Assembly: GCA_937871685.1 (NCBI GenBank)
Contig: CALMOL010000395.1
Span: 1 to 15,621, forward strand
Direction: 5' to 3'
Source of the DNA: an uncultured Verrucomicrobiota bacterium
GTDB lineage: Bacteria > Verrucomicrobiota > Verrucomicrobiia > Chthoniobacterales > SZAS-18
DNA length: 15,621 nucleotides
Part shown: positions 1 to 7,180 of the stretch, in pieces
Position numbering within the stretch: the stretch's first letter is position 1
Layout of the letters: every line of letters starts with the position of its first letter
Notes under the pieces: generated by a model
Databases searched by the model: none
The model's input: only the letters and a program-made list of their open reading frames with translations
What the model was told of the DNA's origin: nothing
Made by a program: the position numbers and the translations under genes

Positions 1-618
1 GACAACCTGTCAGCCTTCCGGCTCGTGCTCGGCCACTACCGCGACGCGCTGCCCGCCTGCGAGGCGCTGGCCGCCGGCCATAGCCCGGCCTCGCCCGAGG
101 CCCGCCGGCTGGCGAGCGCGTGCATCCGCCTCGCCAACACGCTGGCCGCCATCGGCCGCAAGGCGGGCGACCGCGCCGCCTTCGCCGAGTGCTTCGCGCT
201 GCACGACCGCGCCGTGGCGCTGCTCGAGGCCGGCGTGCGCGCCGAGCCGGAAAATGCCCGCCTGCTCCGCGCGCTGGCCGGCGCGCTCGACGTGCGCGGC
301 TCCGCCCGCGGCGAGTCCGGCGAAAACCTCGCGGCCGGCGAGGCCGACTGCGCCCGCGCCGTGGAGATGCTCCGCGAGCTGGCCGCGGCGGACCATTCCA
401 ACGCCGAGGCGCGGCAGGATCTCTCCTCCGCGCTCTACGACCTCGGCTTCGTGCGCAAGACGCGCGGCGAGTGGGGCGAGGCCGCCGCCGCCTTCCGCGA
501 TTCGCTGCGCGTGCTCGAGCCGCTGGTCGCCGCCCAGCCCGGGAACGTCGAGACCGCCTTCGACCTGAGCCGCACGCGCACGGCCCTCGCCGAGGCGGAG
601 AAGGCTCTCACACATTGA
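1..618 (+). CDS. TPR-repeat protein, C-terminal part (5' end outside window)
   Basis: The frame is open from base 1 to a TGA at 616-618, giving 205 residues with no credible start, so the gene begins upstream of the window. The sequence is Ala/Leu-rich and all helical. Repeated pairs of helices end in loops such as AEPENARLLRALAG, ADHSNAEARQDLSSALYDLG and AQPGNVETAFDLSRTRTALA, which is the TPR pattern (small residue, large aromatic, Pro-x-N turn) with at least three to four units visible. In Planctomycetota and Verrucomicrobiota such tails often follow a serine/threonine kinase or sigma-factor-like domain. That is known of the family and cannot be checked here, because no catalytic domain lies inside the window. 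The likely role is protein-protein scaffolding. It is followed on the same strand by the S9 peptidase after 61 bp. Confidence is high that this is coding and moderate that it is TPR. Confidence 0.8.
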   Translation, partial: DNLSAFRLVLGHYRDALPACEALAAGHSPASPEARRLASACIRLANTLAAIGRKAGDRAAFAECFALHDRAVALLEAGVRAEPENARLLRALAGALDVRGSARGESGENLAAGEADCARAVEMLRELAAADHSNAEARQDLSSALYDLGFVRKTRGEWGEAAAAFRDSLRVLEPLVAAQPGNVETAFDLSRTRTALAEAEKALTH

Positions 619-679
619 GAAAGCAACGTCGCCAGGGCACGGCCTTGCTTCTTTGGGGCAGTCGCGCCCACTTTGCCGG

Positions 680-2836
680 ATGCTCCCTCGCTCGATTCCC
701 TGCGCGCTGTTCTCGCTCGCCCTCGCCGTGGCGCTCCCGGCCCAGGACCGGCCGGCGATCCCTCCGCCGCCCTCGCCAACGCCTGCCGCGCCATCCGCGG
801 CACCGGCCGCCGCCGAGGGGCAGAAGGCCGGTCCGGACCGGCCGGACCGGTTCGGGCCGATGGACGTCTTCACCGTCCAGTTCGCCTCCGCGCCGCAGAT
901 CTCGCCAGACGGCAAGCGCGTGGTCTATGTGCGCGGGTTTGCCGACGTGATGTCGGACAAGCGGTTTTCCAATCTCTGGATCGTCAACGCCGACGGCACC
1001 GGCCACCGCGCGCTCACCTCTGGAAATTTTGGCGATGCCGACCCGCGCTGGTCCCCCGATGGCGCGCGCATCGCCTACGTTTCAGATCGCGAGGGCGGCG
1101 GCCCGCAGCTTTACGTGCGCTGGGTGGACACCGGCGAGACCGCAAAGATCACGTCACTCCCCCACCCGCCCGCGAGCCTCGCGTGGTCGCCCGATGGCAC
1201 GCGGTTGGCGTTCTCCTCGTTCGTGCCGGGCAAGAAGCCCAAGGTGGACGGCATGCCGGCCGCGCCCGAGGGCGCGAAGTGGGCCAGCTCGCCCACGATG
1301 ACCGACCGGCTCATCTACCGCTTCAACGGTCGCGGCTACCTCAAGGCCGGCTTCTCGCAGCTCTTCGTCGTCGGCGCCGAGGGTGGCGCGGCGCGGCAGC
1401 TCACCTCGGGCGAGTGGCCCGCCGGCGAGTCCGCCTTCGGCAACTCGCGGCCGGTGTGGACGCCCGACGGGAAGTTCCTGCTGATCTCGGGAAACTTCCG
1501 CGCCGACTTCGAATACGATCCGCTCAACACGGAGGTGTATGAAGTCGCCGTCGCCGACGGCAAGTTCCGCGCGCTCACCTCGCGCCAAGGCCCAGACGAC
1601 GCGCCGGACATCTCGCCCGACGGCAAACAGATCGCCTACACCGGCTTCGACGACCGCCGCCAGGGCGCCCAGACCACGCGGCTCTACGTGATGGATCGCG
1701 ACGGGAGCAACCCGCGCGTCGTCACCCCCGCCCTCGACCGCGGCGCGCAGAGCCCGCGCTGGGCCTCGGACGGCCGCTCCATTTACTTCCAATACGACGA
1801 CCAGGGCGACACGCGCCTCGGCGTCGCCCCGCTCGACGGCAAGCATGTCGAGCTCGCCCGCGGCCTCTCGGCCGGCGGCTCGTCGTATTCCGGCGGCGGC
1901 TCATTCTCGACCGCGCGCACCGGGATGCTGGCCTTCACGCAGGGCGGCTCGCTCGTTCCCGGCGAGATCGCCACGATGTTCCCCGGCGCCAAGGCCGCGC
2001 CAAAGATCGTCACCGCATTGAACCGCGAGCTTCTCACCGGCAAGAAGCTCGGCGAGGTGGAGGAATTCTGGTGCGACTCATCCAAGGACGGCCGCAAGGT
2101 CCAGGGCTGGATCGTCCGGCCGCCGGACTTCGACCCCGCCAAGAAATACCCGCTCATCCTCGAGATCCACGGCGGCCCCTTCGCCGCCTACGGGCCGAAC
2201 TTCGACACGATCAAGCAAATCTGGGCGGCGCGCGGCTACGTCGTCGTCTATGCGAACCCGCGCGGCTCCACGTCCTACGGTGAGGAATTCGCGAACCTCA
2301 TCCACCACGCCTACCCCGGCGACGACTTCTTCGACCTGGAGTCCGCCGTGGACGCCGTGGTGGCGCGCGGCTACATCGACAAGGACCAGCTCTACGTCAC
2401 CGGCGGCTCCGGCGGCGGCGTTCTCACCTGCTGGCTGATCTCGCGCACCGAGCGCTACCGCGCCGCCGCGAGCCTGTATCCGGTGATCAACTGGACCTCC
2501 TGGGTGCTCACCTCCGACCTGCCGGCCTTCGGCACCACCTATTGGTTCCCCGGCCCGCCGTGGGAGCACGCCGGGCAATACGACCGCCGCTCCCCGCTCA
2601 TGCACGTGGGCAAGGTGAAGACGCCCACCATGCTCATGACCGGCGAGGAAGACTGGCGCACGCCCATCGGCGAGGCCGAGCAATACTACGCCGCGCTCAA
2701 GCTGCGGAAAGTCGAGTCCGTGCTCGTGCGCGTGCCCGGCGAGCCGCACGGCATCTCCCGCCGCCCCAGCCACCAGATCGCCAAGGCGCTGTATCCGCTC
2801 GATTGGTTCGAGAAGCACCGCCCCGGCGCGAAGTGA
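680..2836 (+). CDS. Secreted S9 family peptidase (prolyl oligopeptidase / acylaminoacyl-peptidase type)
   Basis: This is a 718-residue serine peptidase. The ATG at 680 starts a clear signal peptide (positive MLPRS, hydrophobic CALFSLALAVALPA, then AQDRPA), so it is preferred to the upstream in-frame TTG at 653. A Pro/Ala-rich linker follows to about residue 55. The N-terminal half is a TolB/WD40-like beta-propeller: SPDGKRVVYV, SPDGARIAYV, SPDGTRLAFS, TPDGKFLLIS and SPDGKQIAYT mark successive blades. The C-terminal alpha/beta-hydrolase begins near residue 470 (ILEIHGGPFAAYG is the oxyanion region). The likely triad is Ser577 in GGSGGG, Asp658 in GEEDWRTP and His690 in EPHGI. The enzyme should cleave peptides or acylated peptides in the periplasm. 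Length and order are typical for S9 enzymes. There is no obvious Shine-Dalgarno sequence. The downstream PIN unit is convergent. The family is certain; the exact substrate is not. Confidence 0.95.
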   Translation: MLPRSIPCALFSLALAVALPAQDRPAIPPPPSPTPAAPSAAPAAAEGQKAGPDRPDRFGPMDVFTVQFASAPQISPDGKRVVYVRGFADVMSDKRFSNLWIVNADGTGHRALTSGNFGDADPRWSPDGARIAYVSDREGGGPQLYVRWVDTGETAKITSLPHPPASLAWSPDGTRLAFSSFVPGKKPKVDGMPAAPEGAKWASSPTMTDRLIYRFNGRGYLKAGFSQLFVVGAEGGAARQLTSGEWPAGESAFGNSRPVWTPDGKFLLISGNFRADFEYDPLNTEVYEVAVADGKFRALTSRQGPDDAPDISPDGKQIAYTGFDDRRQGAQTTRLYVMDRDGSNPRVVTPALDRGAQSPRWASDGRSIYFQYDDQGDTRLGVAPLDGKHVELARGLSAGGSSYSGGGSFSTARTGMLAFTQGGSLVPGEIATMFPGAKAAPKIVTALNRELLTGKKLGEVEEFWCDSSKDGRKVQGWIVRPPDFDPAKKYPLILEIHGGPFAAYGPNFDTIKQIWAARGYVVVYANPRGSTSYGEEFANLIHHAYPGDDFFDLESAVDAVVARGYIDKDQLYVTGGSGGGVLTCWLISRTERYRAAASLYPVINWTSWVLTSDLPAFGTTYWFPGPPWEHAGQYDRRSPLMHVGKVKTPTMLMTGEEDWRTPIGEAEQYYAALKLRKVESVLVRVPGEPHGISRRPSHQIAKALYPLDWFEKHRPGAK

Positions 2837-2873
2837 CAACTGCCCGGAGCTCGTCAGTCGCTGGGATTATCTT

Positions 2874-3365
2874 TCACCGCCAAGCACCCGTCCTGATATG
2901 ATTAAAGTTGATCACGTCCACACCTCGCCGACCAAGTAGGTTCCCCAGCGCGGCATCATCTGTCAGCACAAGATAACGACCTGGTGAGACGCTACCGATG
3001 GCTGCGTCGGTCAGGCCGAGTATAAGAAAATCGTCGCGTCCACTCAAGTCCTTCGAATACTCGAACTCCTCATCCATTTTGCCGACCACAGCGCGGAGCA
3101 GAATGCGGAACTGTGTGCGAAACGGATCGCGCAACCGTCCAGAAAGGTTAGACACTTCCGTGAGCACATGCGGCGTGGTAACGATTCGATCAGAATAGTT
3201 CAGAAGCTGATCGAGCAACGGGAAATCCTCCGGGCCAAAATATCGGGTCGCTGCGCGGCAATTTCTCAATTGGCGCGGATCAATTCGCCCCACGAGAAAA
3301 CCAATTAGCAAATTAGCATCCGGTAGGATGCCCTTGCGCTGATACTGCTCGACAAGCGCGTTCAT
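2874..3365 (-). CDS. PIN-domain-like protein, probable toxin nuclease of a two-gene module
   Basis: This 163-residue protein has the layout of a PIN-fold ribonuclease. The four acidic positions expected for metal binding are visible: Asp16 (LPDANLLIG, end of strand 1), Glu70 (HVLTEVSNL), Asp120 (GLTDAAIG) and Asp136/137 (VLTDDAALG). The LTDDAALG block followed by GVDVINF is how VapC-like proteins end. The assignment rests on these motifs, not on a database match, and PIN toxins are usually somewhat shorter (about 130-145 aa). The ATG at 3365 lies 13 bp after the stop of the upstream 114-aa gene, so the two are almost surely co-transcribed. The last base is 37 bp from the convergent S9 peptidase stop. 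Sampled G+C is about 53-57%, against about 68% in a sample of the neighbouring kef gene, suggesting horizontal acquisition. A housekeeping RNA-processing PIN protein is an alternative. Confidence 0.8.
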   Translation of the reverse strand: MNALVEQYQRKGILPDANLLIGFLVGRIDPRQLRNCRAATRYFGPEDFPLLDQLLNYSDRIVTTPHVLTEVSNLSGRLRDPFRTQFRILLRAVVGKMDEEFEYSKDLSGRDDFLILGLTDAAIGSVSPGRYLVLTDDAALGNLLGRRGVDVINFNHIRTGAWR

Positions 3366-3378
3366 CCACGGAAAAGGC

Positions 3379-3723
3379 TCACGGCAGCGAACGGATCTTC
3401 ATCGAAAGCACACGGCCAGTCTTCTGGTCGATTGCAAAGCGCTTAAAGACGCGTTCTGGCTGTTCCACCGAGTGACCAGCCAAGATAGAGCCCAAGCCGG
3501 TAGGATTCTTCCGGAGGACACGCGGAGTGTCGAATCCCAGCGTTATGAGCCACTGCTCACGGTCCTCGCTCTCTTCGATTTCTTCGAGCATCAAGTTCGC
3601 GTCAACGACCATTGCCCGAGGAATCACCGAGCAAATGTAATTGGAGGCGATTTGCGCGGCTTGCCTTGCCTCAATGCGCGCTTGTTGAGACACGAGCTCG
3701 GTTGGTTCTGTCGCAGTTGCCAT
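3379..3723 (-). CDS. Hypothetical protein, possible antitoxin partner of the PIN protein
   Basis: This 114-residue protein is one I do not recognise. It starts with ATG at 3723, and its TGA lies 13 bp before the PIN gene. The N-terminal third (TELVSQQARIEARQAAQIASNYICSVIPRAMVV) is helical and Gln/Ala-rich. An acidic stretch follows (LEEIEESEDREQWL), then a basic C-terminal part (RVLRKNPTGLGSILAG, ERVFKRFAIDQKTGRVLSMKIRSLP). Being small, mixed-charge and placed directly upstream of a PIN gene fits the usual antitoxin-then-toxin order. However, no ribbon-helix-helix, AbrB or Phd/YefM signature is evident, so antitoxin function is an inference from position only. Codon use is less GC-rich than in the flanking genes, as for its partner. 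Convergence of composition suggests the two arrived together. Confidence 0.7.
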   Translation of the reverse strand: MATATEPTELVSQQARIEARQAAQIASNYICSVIPRAMVVDANLMLEEIEESEDREQWLITLGFDTPRVLRKNPTGLGSILAGHSVEQPERVFKRFAIDQKTGRVLSMKIRSLP

Positions 3724-3752
3724 AGAACAAACTTTCTTGGGCGCTCACGGAA

Positions 3753-3758
3753 TGTCAA
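3753..3758 (-). promoter_or_regulatory. Possible -35 element of the PIN two-gene unit
   Basis: On the minus strand, TTGACA lies 29 bp upstream of the ATG at 3723, in the 53-bp gap after the kef stop. It is an exact sigma-70-type -35 hexamer. The -10 position about 17 nt further holds only a poor match (AAAGTT). The presence of a private promoter would fit an autonomous module. Low confidence. Confidence 0.25.
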
Positions 3759-3776
3759 CGCACCGGCCATGCATCA

Positions 3777-5666
3777 TCAGCCAGGGGCAGCAACCGACTC
3801 GACGCGCTTCGGCGCGGGCGGCGGCTCCCAGCCGCGGTCGGAATGGAAGGGGCCGGACTCCTTGCGGATCTCGTCCTCCATGCTTGCGACGATCTTCCGC
3901 GCCGTTTGAAAATACTCGCCCTCGTCGGTTTTCCCCCACAGCGGGGCGAGCTCGCGCACGCTGGCCTCGTCCCGCTCTTGGAAGGATTGCGCGGCGCGGC
4001 GCGCCTGGATCGCCCGGAAGCCCATGGCGCGCAGGGCGTCCACGCCCATCTCCAGCGAGGTGCCGAAGGTCTCGCGATACACGTCGGTCACGCCCAGCTG
4101 GATCAGTTCGTAGGCGTGCTGGCGGTCGATCGCACGGGCGAGGATGCGGAGCCGCGGGAACTCGTGCCGAAGCGTCTGGACGATCTCCAGGGACTTCTCC
4201 CGCTGGTCGATGGCCAGCACGAAGAGCTTGGCTCGCTCTGCGCCGGCCGCGTGGAGGAGGTCGAGGCGCGAGGCGTCGCCGTAGAACACCTGGATGCCGA
4301 GCTTGCGCAGCAGGTCCACCTGATCGGGATCGAGGTCGAGCACCGTGGTCGGCACGTGGTTGGCGCGCAGCATGCGGCCCACGATGTGACCGAAGCGGCC
4401 GAATCCGGCCACGATCACGCCGCCCTCGCCGTCGGAATGCACGTCGTCCTGCTCGCGCCTGGGCCCGCCGCGCGCGGAGCAGGGCATCAGCCAGGGCGAG
4501 AGCACCTTCTCGTGCAGCACGAAGAGCAGCGGCGCCGCCGCGAGCGACATCGCCACCACGGCCACGAGCAGCGCGGCATTCTCGCCGGTGAGCACGCCGT
4601 TCTGCGTGCAGAATCCCAGCAGCACGAAGGCGAACTCGCCCCCCGCCGCCAGCGCGCACGCGAAGAGCGCCGCCTGCGCCGGGTCGATGCGGAACCCGCG
4701 GCCCAGGATGTAGAGCAGCGCGCCCTTCAGCAGGATGAGCGCGCCCACCAGCGCGGCCACCAACCCCGGCTTCCGCGCGATGAGGCCGAAGTCGATCCCC
4801 GCCCCCACCGCGATGAAGAAGAGGCCGAGGAGCAGTCCCTTGAACGGCTCCAGGTCGCTCTCCAGCTCGTGGCGATACTCGCTTTCCGCCAGCACCACGC
4901 CGGCCAGGAAGGTGCCGAGCGCGGCCGACAAGCCCACGGCCTCCATGAGCAGCGCGATGCCCACCACGAGCAGGAGCGCCGTGGCCGTGAAAAGCTCACG
5001 CAGATGCGTGCCGGCCATCCATCGAAACACCGGCCGCAGGCCGTAGCGCCCGGCGACGATCACGCCGCCAACGGCCCCCAGCACCAGCAGCGCCTGCTGC
5101 CACGCGGGCGGCGCGCCGGGCACCGCTGCCTTCGCCGCGGTGCCCACGAGCGGAAGCAGCGCGAGGATGGGAATCACCGAGATGTCCTGGAAGACGAGCA
5201 CCGAGAACGCCGCCTGGCCGCCGCCCGAGCCCAACAAGCCGCGCTCCTGCAACGACTGGATCGCGATGGCCGTGGACGACATCGCCAGCGCCAAGCCCGC
5301 GCCCAGGCCGAGGCGCCAGTCGAGGCCGAATCCCATGGTCATCCCGAGGACGAGCGCGGCCGTCATCACCACCTGGAGGCCGCCCATCCCGAGAATCGGC
5401 ACGCGCAGCGACCACACGCGCGAGGGCCGCAGCTCCAGCCCGACGAGGAAGAGCATCATTACCACGCCGAACTCGGCGAAGTGGCGCACGTCATCCGGGT
5501 TCGCGCCGGTGAGCTTGAACCCCCACGGCCCGATCACCGCGCCGGCGATCAGGTAGCCGAGCACCGAGCCGAGGCCCAGGCGCTTGGCGATGGGCACGGA
5601 CACCACGGCCGCGCCGAGATACACGCAGGCTTGCTGGAGGAAGGAAGGTTCGGGGCCGGCGGACAT
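3777..5666 (-). CDS. kefC: KefB/KefC-type monovalent cation:proton antiporter with RCK (TrkA-N) domain
   Basis: This is a 629-residue CPA2-family transporter in the inner membrane that exchanges K+ for H+. About twelve hydrophobic segments cover residues 1 to about 385, including the family signatures SVLGYLIAGAVIGPWGF near the N-terminus, FGVVMMLFLVGLEL, and the helix ending FQDISVIPILALLPL near residue 160. A cytosolic Rossmann RCK domain begins near residue 413 (VIVAGFGRFGHIVGRML, a GxGxxG nucleotide site), followed by YGDASRLDLLHAAGAERAKLFVLAID. This order and length match E. coli KefC and KefB (roughly 600-620 aa). ATG 5666 (MSAGPEPSFLQQACVYLG) is chosen because the open frame upstream runs backwards through the paired-REP element and is low-complexity. 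No KefF/KefG ancillary quinone reductase is nearby, so glutathione gating as in E. coli is not established. The symbol is given by family; kefB is equally possible. Confidence 0.92.
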   Translation of the reverse strand: MSAGPEPSFLQQACVYLGAAVVSVPIAKRLGLGSVLGYLIAGAVIGPWGFKLTGANPDDVRHFAEFGVVMMLFLVGLELRPSRVWSLRVPILGMGGLQVVMTAALVLGMTMGFGLDWRLGLGAGLALAMSSTAIAIQSLQERGLLGSGGGQAAFSVLVFQDISVIPILALLPLVGTAAKAAVPGAPPAWQQALLVLGAVGGVIVAGRYGLRPVFRWMAGTHLRELFTATALLLVVGIALLMEAVGLSAALGTFLAGVVLAESEYRHELESDLEPFKGLLLGLFFIAVGAGIDFGLIARKPGLVAALVGALILLKGALLYILGRGFRIDPAQAALFACALAAGGEFAFVLLGFCTQNGVLTGENAALLVAVVAMSLAAAPLLFVLHEKVLSPWLMPCSARGGPRREQDDVHSDGEGGVIVAGFGRFGHIVGRMLRANHVPTTVLDLDPDQVDLLRKLGIQVFYGDASRLDLLHAAGAERAKLFVLAIDQREKSLEIVQTLRHEFPRLRILARAIDRQHAYELIQLGVTDVYRETFGTSLEMGVDALRAMGFRAIQARRAAQSFQERDEASVRELAPLWGKTDEGEYFQTARKIVASMEDEIRKESGPFHSDRGWEPPPAPKRVESVAAPG

Positions 5667-5746
5667 GATGGGACGCGGAGCATGACGCGTCCGCGCGGCG
5701 GGGCAAACGCGAGGGCGAACGTCACCGATGCCCGCTTTCCCGGTGA

Positions 5747-5946
5747 ATGGCTTACGAATGATAGGCCGAAGGCTGTGGAGTGCGGGAGCTTGCTCCCGCT
5801 TTCCTGCCGCTTTGCCCGCATGCGAGCGTTTGAACCTCGAAGCGCCGCCCCGCTGCCTTGTCGTTGGCGCGGTTTGTGGCGTGACCGGCAGGACAGCGGG
5901 AGCAAGCTCCCGCACTCCAAAACGTCGCTGACCATCCGCAAGCCAT
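5747..5946. repeat. Paired inverted REP (BIME-like) element
   Basis: Two near-identical inverted arms occupy 5776-5809 and 5886-5919, matching at about 32 of 34 positions. Each arm contains its own hairpin: GCGGGAGCTTGCTCCCGC at 5782-5799 and its complement at 5896-5913. Weaker symmetry continues outward to ATGGCTT (5747-5753) and AAGCCAT (5940-5946). The element sits between the end of the binding-protein gene and the start of the kef gene, both on the minus strand. A palindrome-of-palindromes of this size is the architecture of bacterial REP doublets. No transposase of the REP-associated (RAYT) type is in the window. Readings on either strand give similar spurious peptides, so it is non-coding. 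Confidence 0.75.
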
Positions 5947-5976
5947 CGCCCGCGGACGCATTCGAGCCGAGCCGCC

Positions 5977-6954
5977 TTACTTCACTCCCGCGGCCTTCTT
6001 TGCCTCCATGAGGAGGTCGGTCTTCACCCATTCGGTCGCCACCGGCGGCTTGGCCGAGCCGGAGGTGATCTGGCCCACGCCGAACTTCACCATGTAGTCC
6101 GTCGTGATCTGGATCTCCTCCGTCGTCACGTCGTAAGTGAAGGCCGCGTTGCTCATCGCGTCGCGATATTCCTCGGAGGAATACTGGCCCTTGAACATTT
6201 GCTCGCGCACATACTTCTCGGCCACGTCCGGCTTGGCGAGGAAGGTCTGGGTGGCCTCCACGAAGCAGCGCATCACGCGCGAGGCGAGGTCGCGGTTCTG
6301 ATACATCTTCTCGGTCATCACGAGCACGCGGGTCATGCGCTTGATGGGCGTGTCGTAGGGCTTGATGATTTCCTTGCCGAAGCCCTTCGTTATCGCCTGC
6401 GTGCTCTGCGGCTCGCTCTGGCACATCGCGTCGATCTGCTTCTGCATCAGCGCCTGGTTCAGGTCCGCGTAGGCGAGGAAGAGGATCTGCACGTCGGCTT
6501 GGCCGGGCTTGTCGCTCCAGGTGAGCTTGACCTTGTCGAGTTCGGCGTAGAGGGCGAGCTCCTGCGCGCCGCCGCGGGCCACGCCGACCTTCTTGCCTTT
6601 CAGGTCGGCCACGCCCTTGAACTCCTCGTCGGAGCGGCCCACGATGCGCGAGCCGCCATCGGAGAATCCGGCCATCACATAGACCGGCACGCCCTTGGCG
6701 CGGCCGGCGATGGCGCCGTCGGCCGCGGAGGCCGTGACATCGATCTCGCCGGCGATGACGGCCGGCACGATGTCGATGCCCTTGGCAAACATCTTCTCCT
6801 CGATGCGCAGGTTATACTTCGGGGCGATCTCCTTCATGTAAGAGACCGCGCCGTAGTGGGCAAATTTGAGGTTGCCGAGCCGCACCACGTCCTCACCGAG
6901 GGCGACGGCGGGGAGAAAAGCAGCGGCGAGAAGCGGAAGGAAGCGGGAGAGCAT
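5977..6954 (-). CDS. ABC transporter substrate-binding protein, NMT1/SsuA-like
   Basis: This 325-residue secreted binding protein has a start ATG at 6954 opening a standard signal peptide (MLSRFLPLLAAAFLPAVALG, cleavage before EDVV). The frame is open for another 67 codons upstream, but that stretch lies in repeat DNA and would bury the signal, so it is rejected. The mature protein has the two-lobed periplasmic binding fold of the NMT1/THI5-like and SsuA group: LGNLKFAHYGAVSYMKEIAPKYNL, then GIDIVPAVIAGEIDVTASAADGAIAGRAKGVPVYVMAGF, then VADLKGKKVGVARGGAQELAL. This family binds pyrimidine precursors, sulfonates, nitrate, taurine or similar small organics. The ligand cannot be named from sequence. 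No ATPase or permease is adjacent, so it is an orphan here. The DUF4159 gene lies upstream on the same strand after 226 bp of repeat-rich DNA. Confidence 0.88.
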   Translation of the reverse strand: MLSRFLPLLAAAFLPAVALGEDVVRLGNLKFAHYGAVSYMKEIAPKYNLRIEEKMFAKGIDIVPAVIAGEIDVTASAADGAIAGRAKGVPVYVMAGFSDGGSRIVGRSDEEFKGVADLKGKKVGVARGGAQELALYAELDKVKLTWSDKPGQADVQILFLAYADLNQALMQKQIDAMCQSEPQSTQAITKGFGKEIIKPYDTPIKRMTRVLVMTEKMYQNRDLASRVMRCFVEATQTFLAKPDVAEKYVREQMFKGQYSSEEYRDAMSNAAFTYDVTTEEIQITTDYMVKFGVGQITSGSAKPPVATEWVKTDLLMEAKKAAGVK

Positions 6955-7023
6955 GGTGATGGGGGGATGGAGGAATGAGGGCGCGGGGAAGACGCGGTCA
7001 AGCCGGGAGCGGAGGGAGGAAGG

Positions 7024-7052
7024 CCGAGAGGATGGAAGATGGAGGATGGCAG
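7024..7052. repeat. Heptamer repeat GATGGAR, left arm of inverted pair
   Basis: About three units of a 7-nt purine-rich word (GATGGAA, GATGGAG, GATGGCA) follow CCGAGAG. The 29-nt arm is the inverted copy of 7142-7170 with 26 of 29 matches. The three differences are all A/G transitions at arm positions 7, 14 and 21, the same place in each heptamer. Confidence 0.75.
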
Positions 7053-7141
7053 GAAGCCGGCGAATCGATGGGCGTTTGAGAATAAGCCTTGGCCGTATTG
7101 CTCCGCGATGATCTCGCGGCTCCAACCCCTGGCCGACACTT

Positions 7142-7170
7142 CTGCCATCTTCCATCCTCCATCTTCTCGG
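7142..7170. repeat. Heptamer repeat GATGGAR, right (inverted) arm
   Basis: This pyrimidine-rich stretch (CATCTTC, CATCCTC, CATCTTC) is the reverse complement of 7024-7052 at 26 of 29 positions. It ends 10 bp from the stop codon of the DUF4159 gene (7181-7183). The two arms bracket an 89-bp spacer between the DUF4159 gene and the binding-protein gene. No coding sequence is seen between the arms. Confidence 0.75.
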
Positions 7171-7180
7171 TCCTTCTCGG

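Noticed and set aside
621..650. AAGCAA...TTGCTT hairpin after the TPR gene as a terminator
   Set aside because: The stem is only 6 bp with an 18-nt loop and no adequate T-run, so it could arise by chance.
5667..5915. N-terminal extension of the kef protein
   Set aside because: It runs through the paired-REP element and adds 83 residues of arginine- and proline-rich sequence before an ordinary transporter N-terminus.
3843..6011. 722-aa open frame antisense to the kef gene
   Set aside because: It is a shadow of GC-rich third positions in the real gene, His/Arg/Glu-rich and low-complexity, with no domain.
6955..7155. N-terminal extension of the binding protein
   Set aside because: It would place 67 repeat-derived residues ahead of a good signal peptide.
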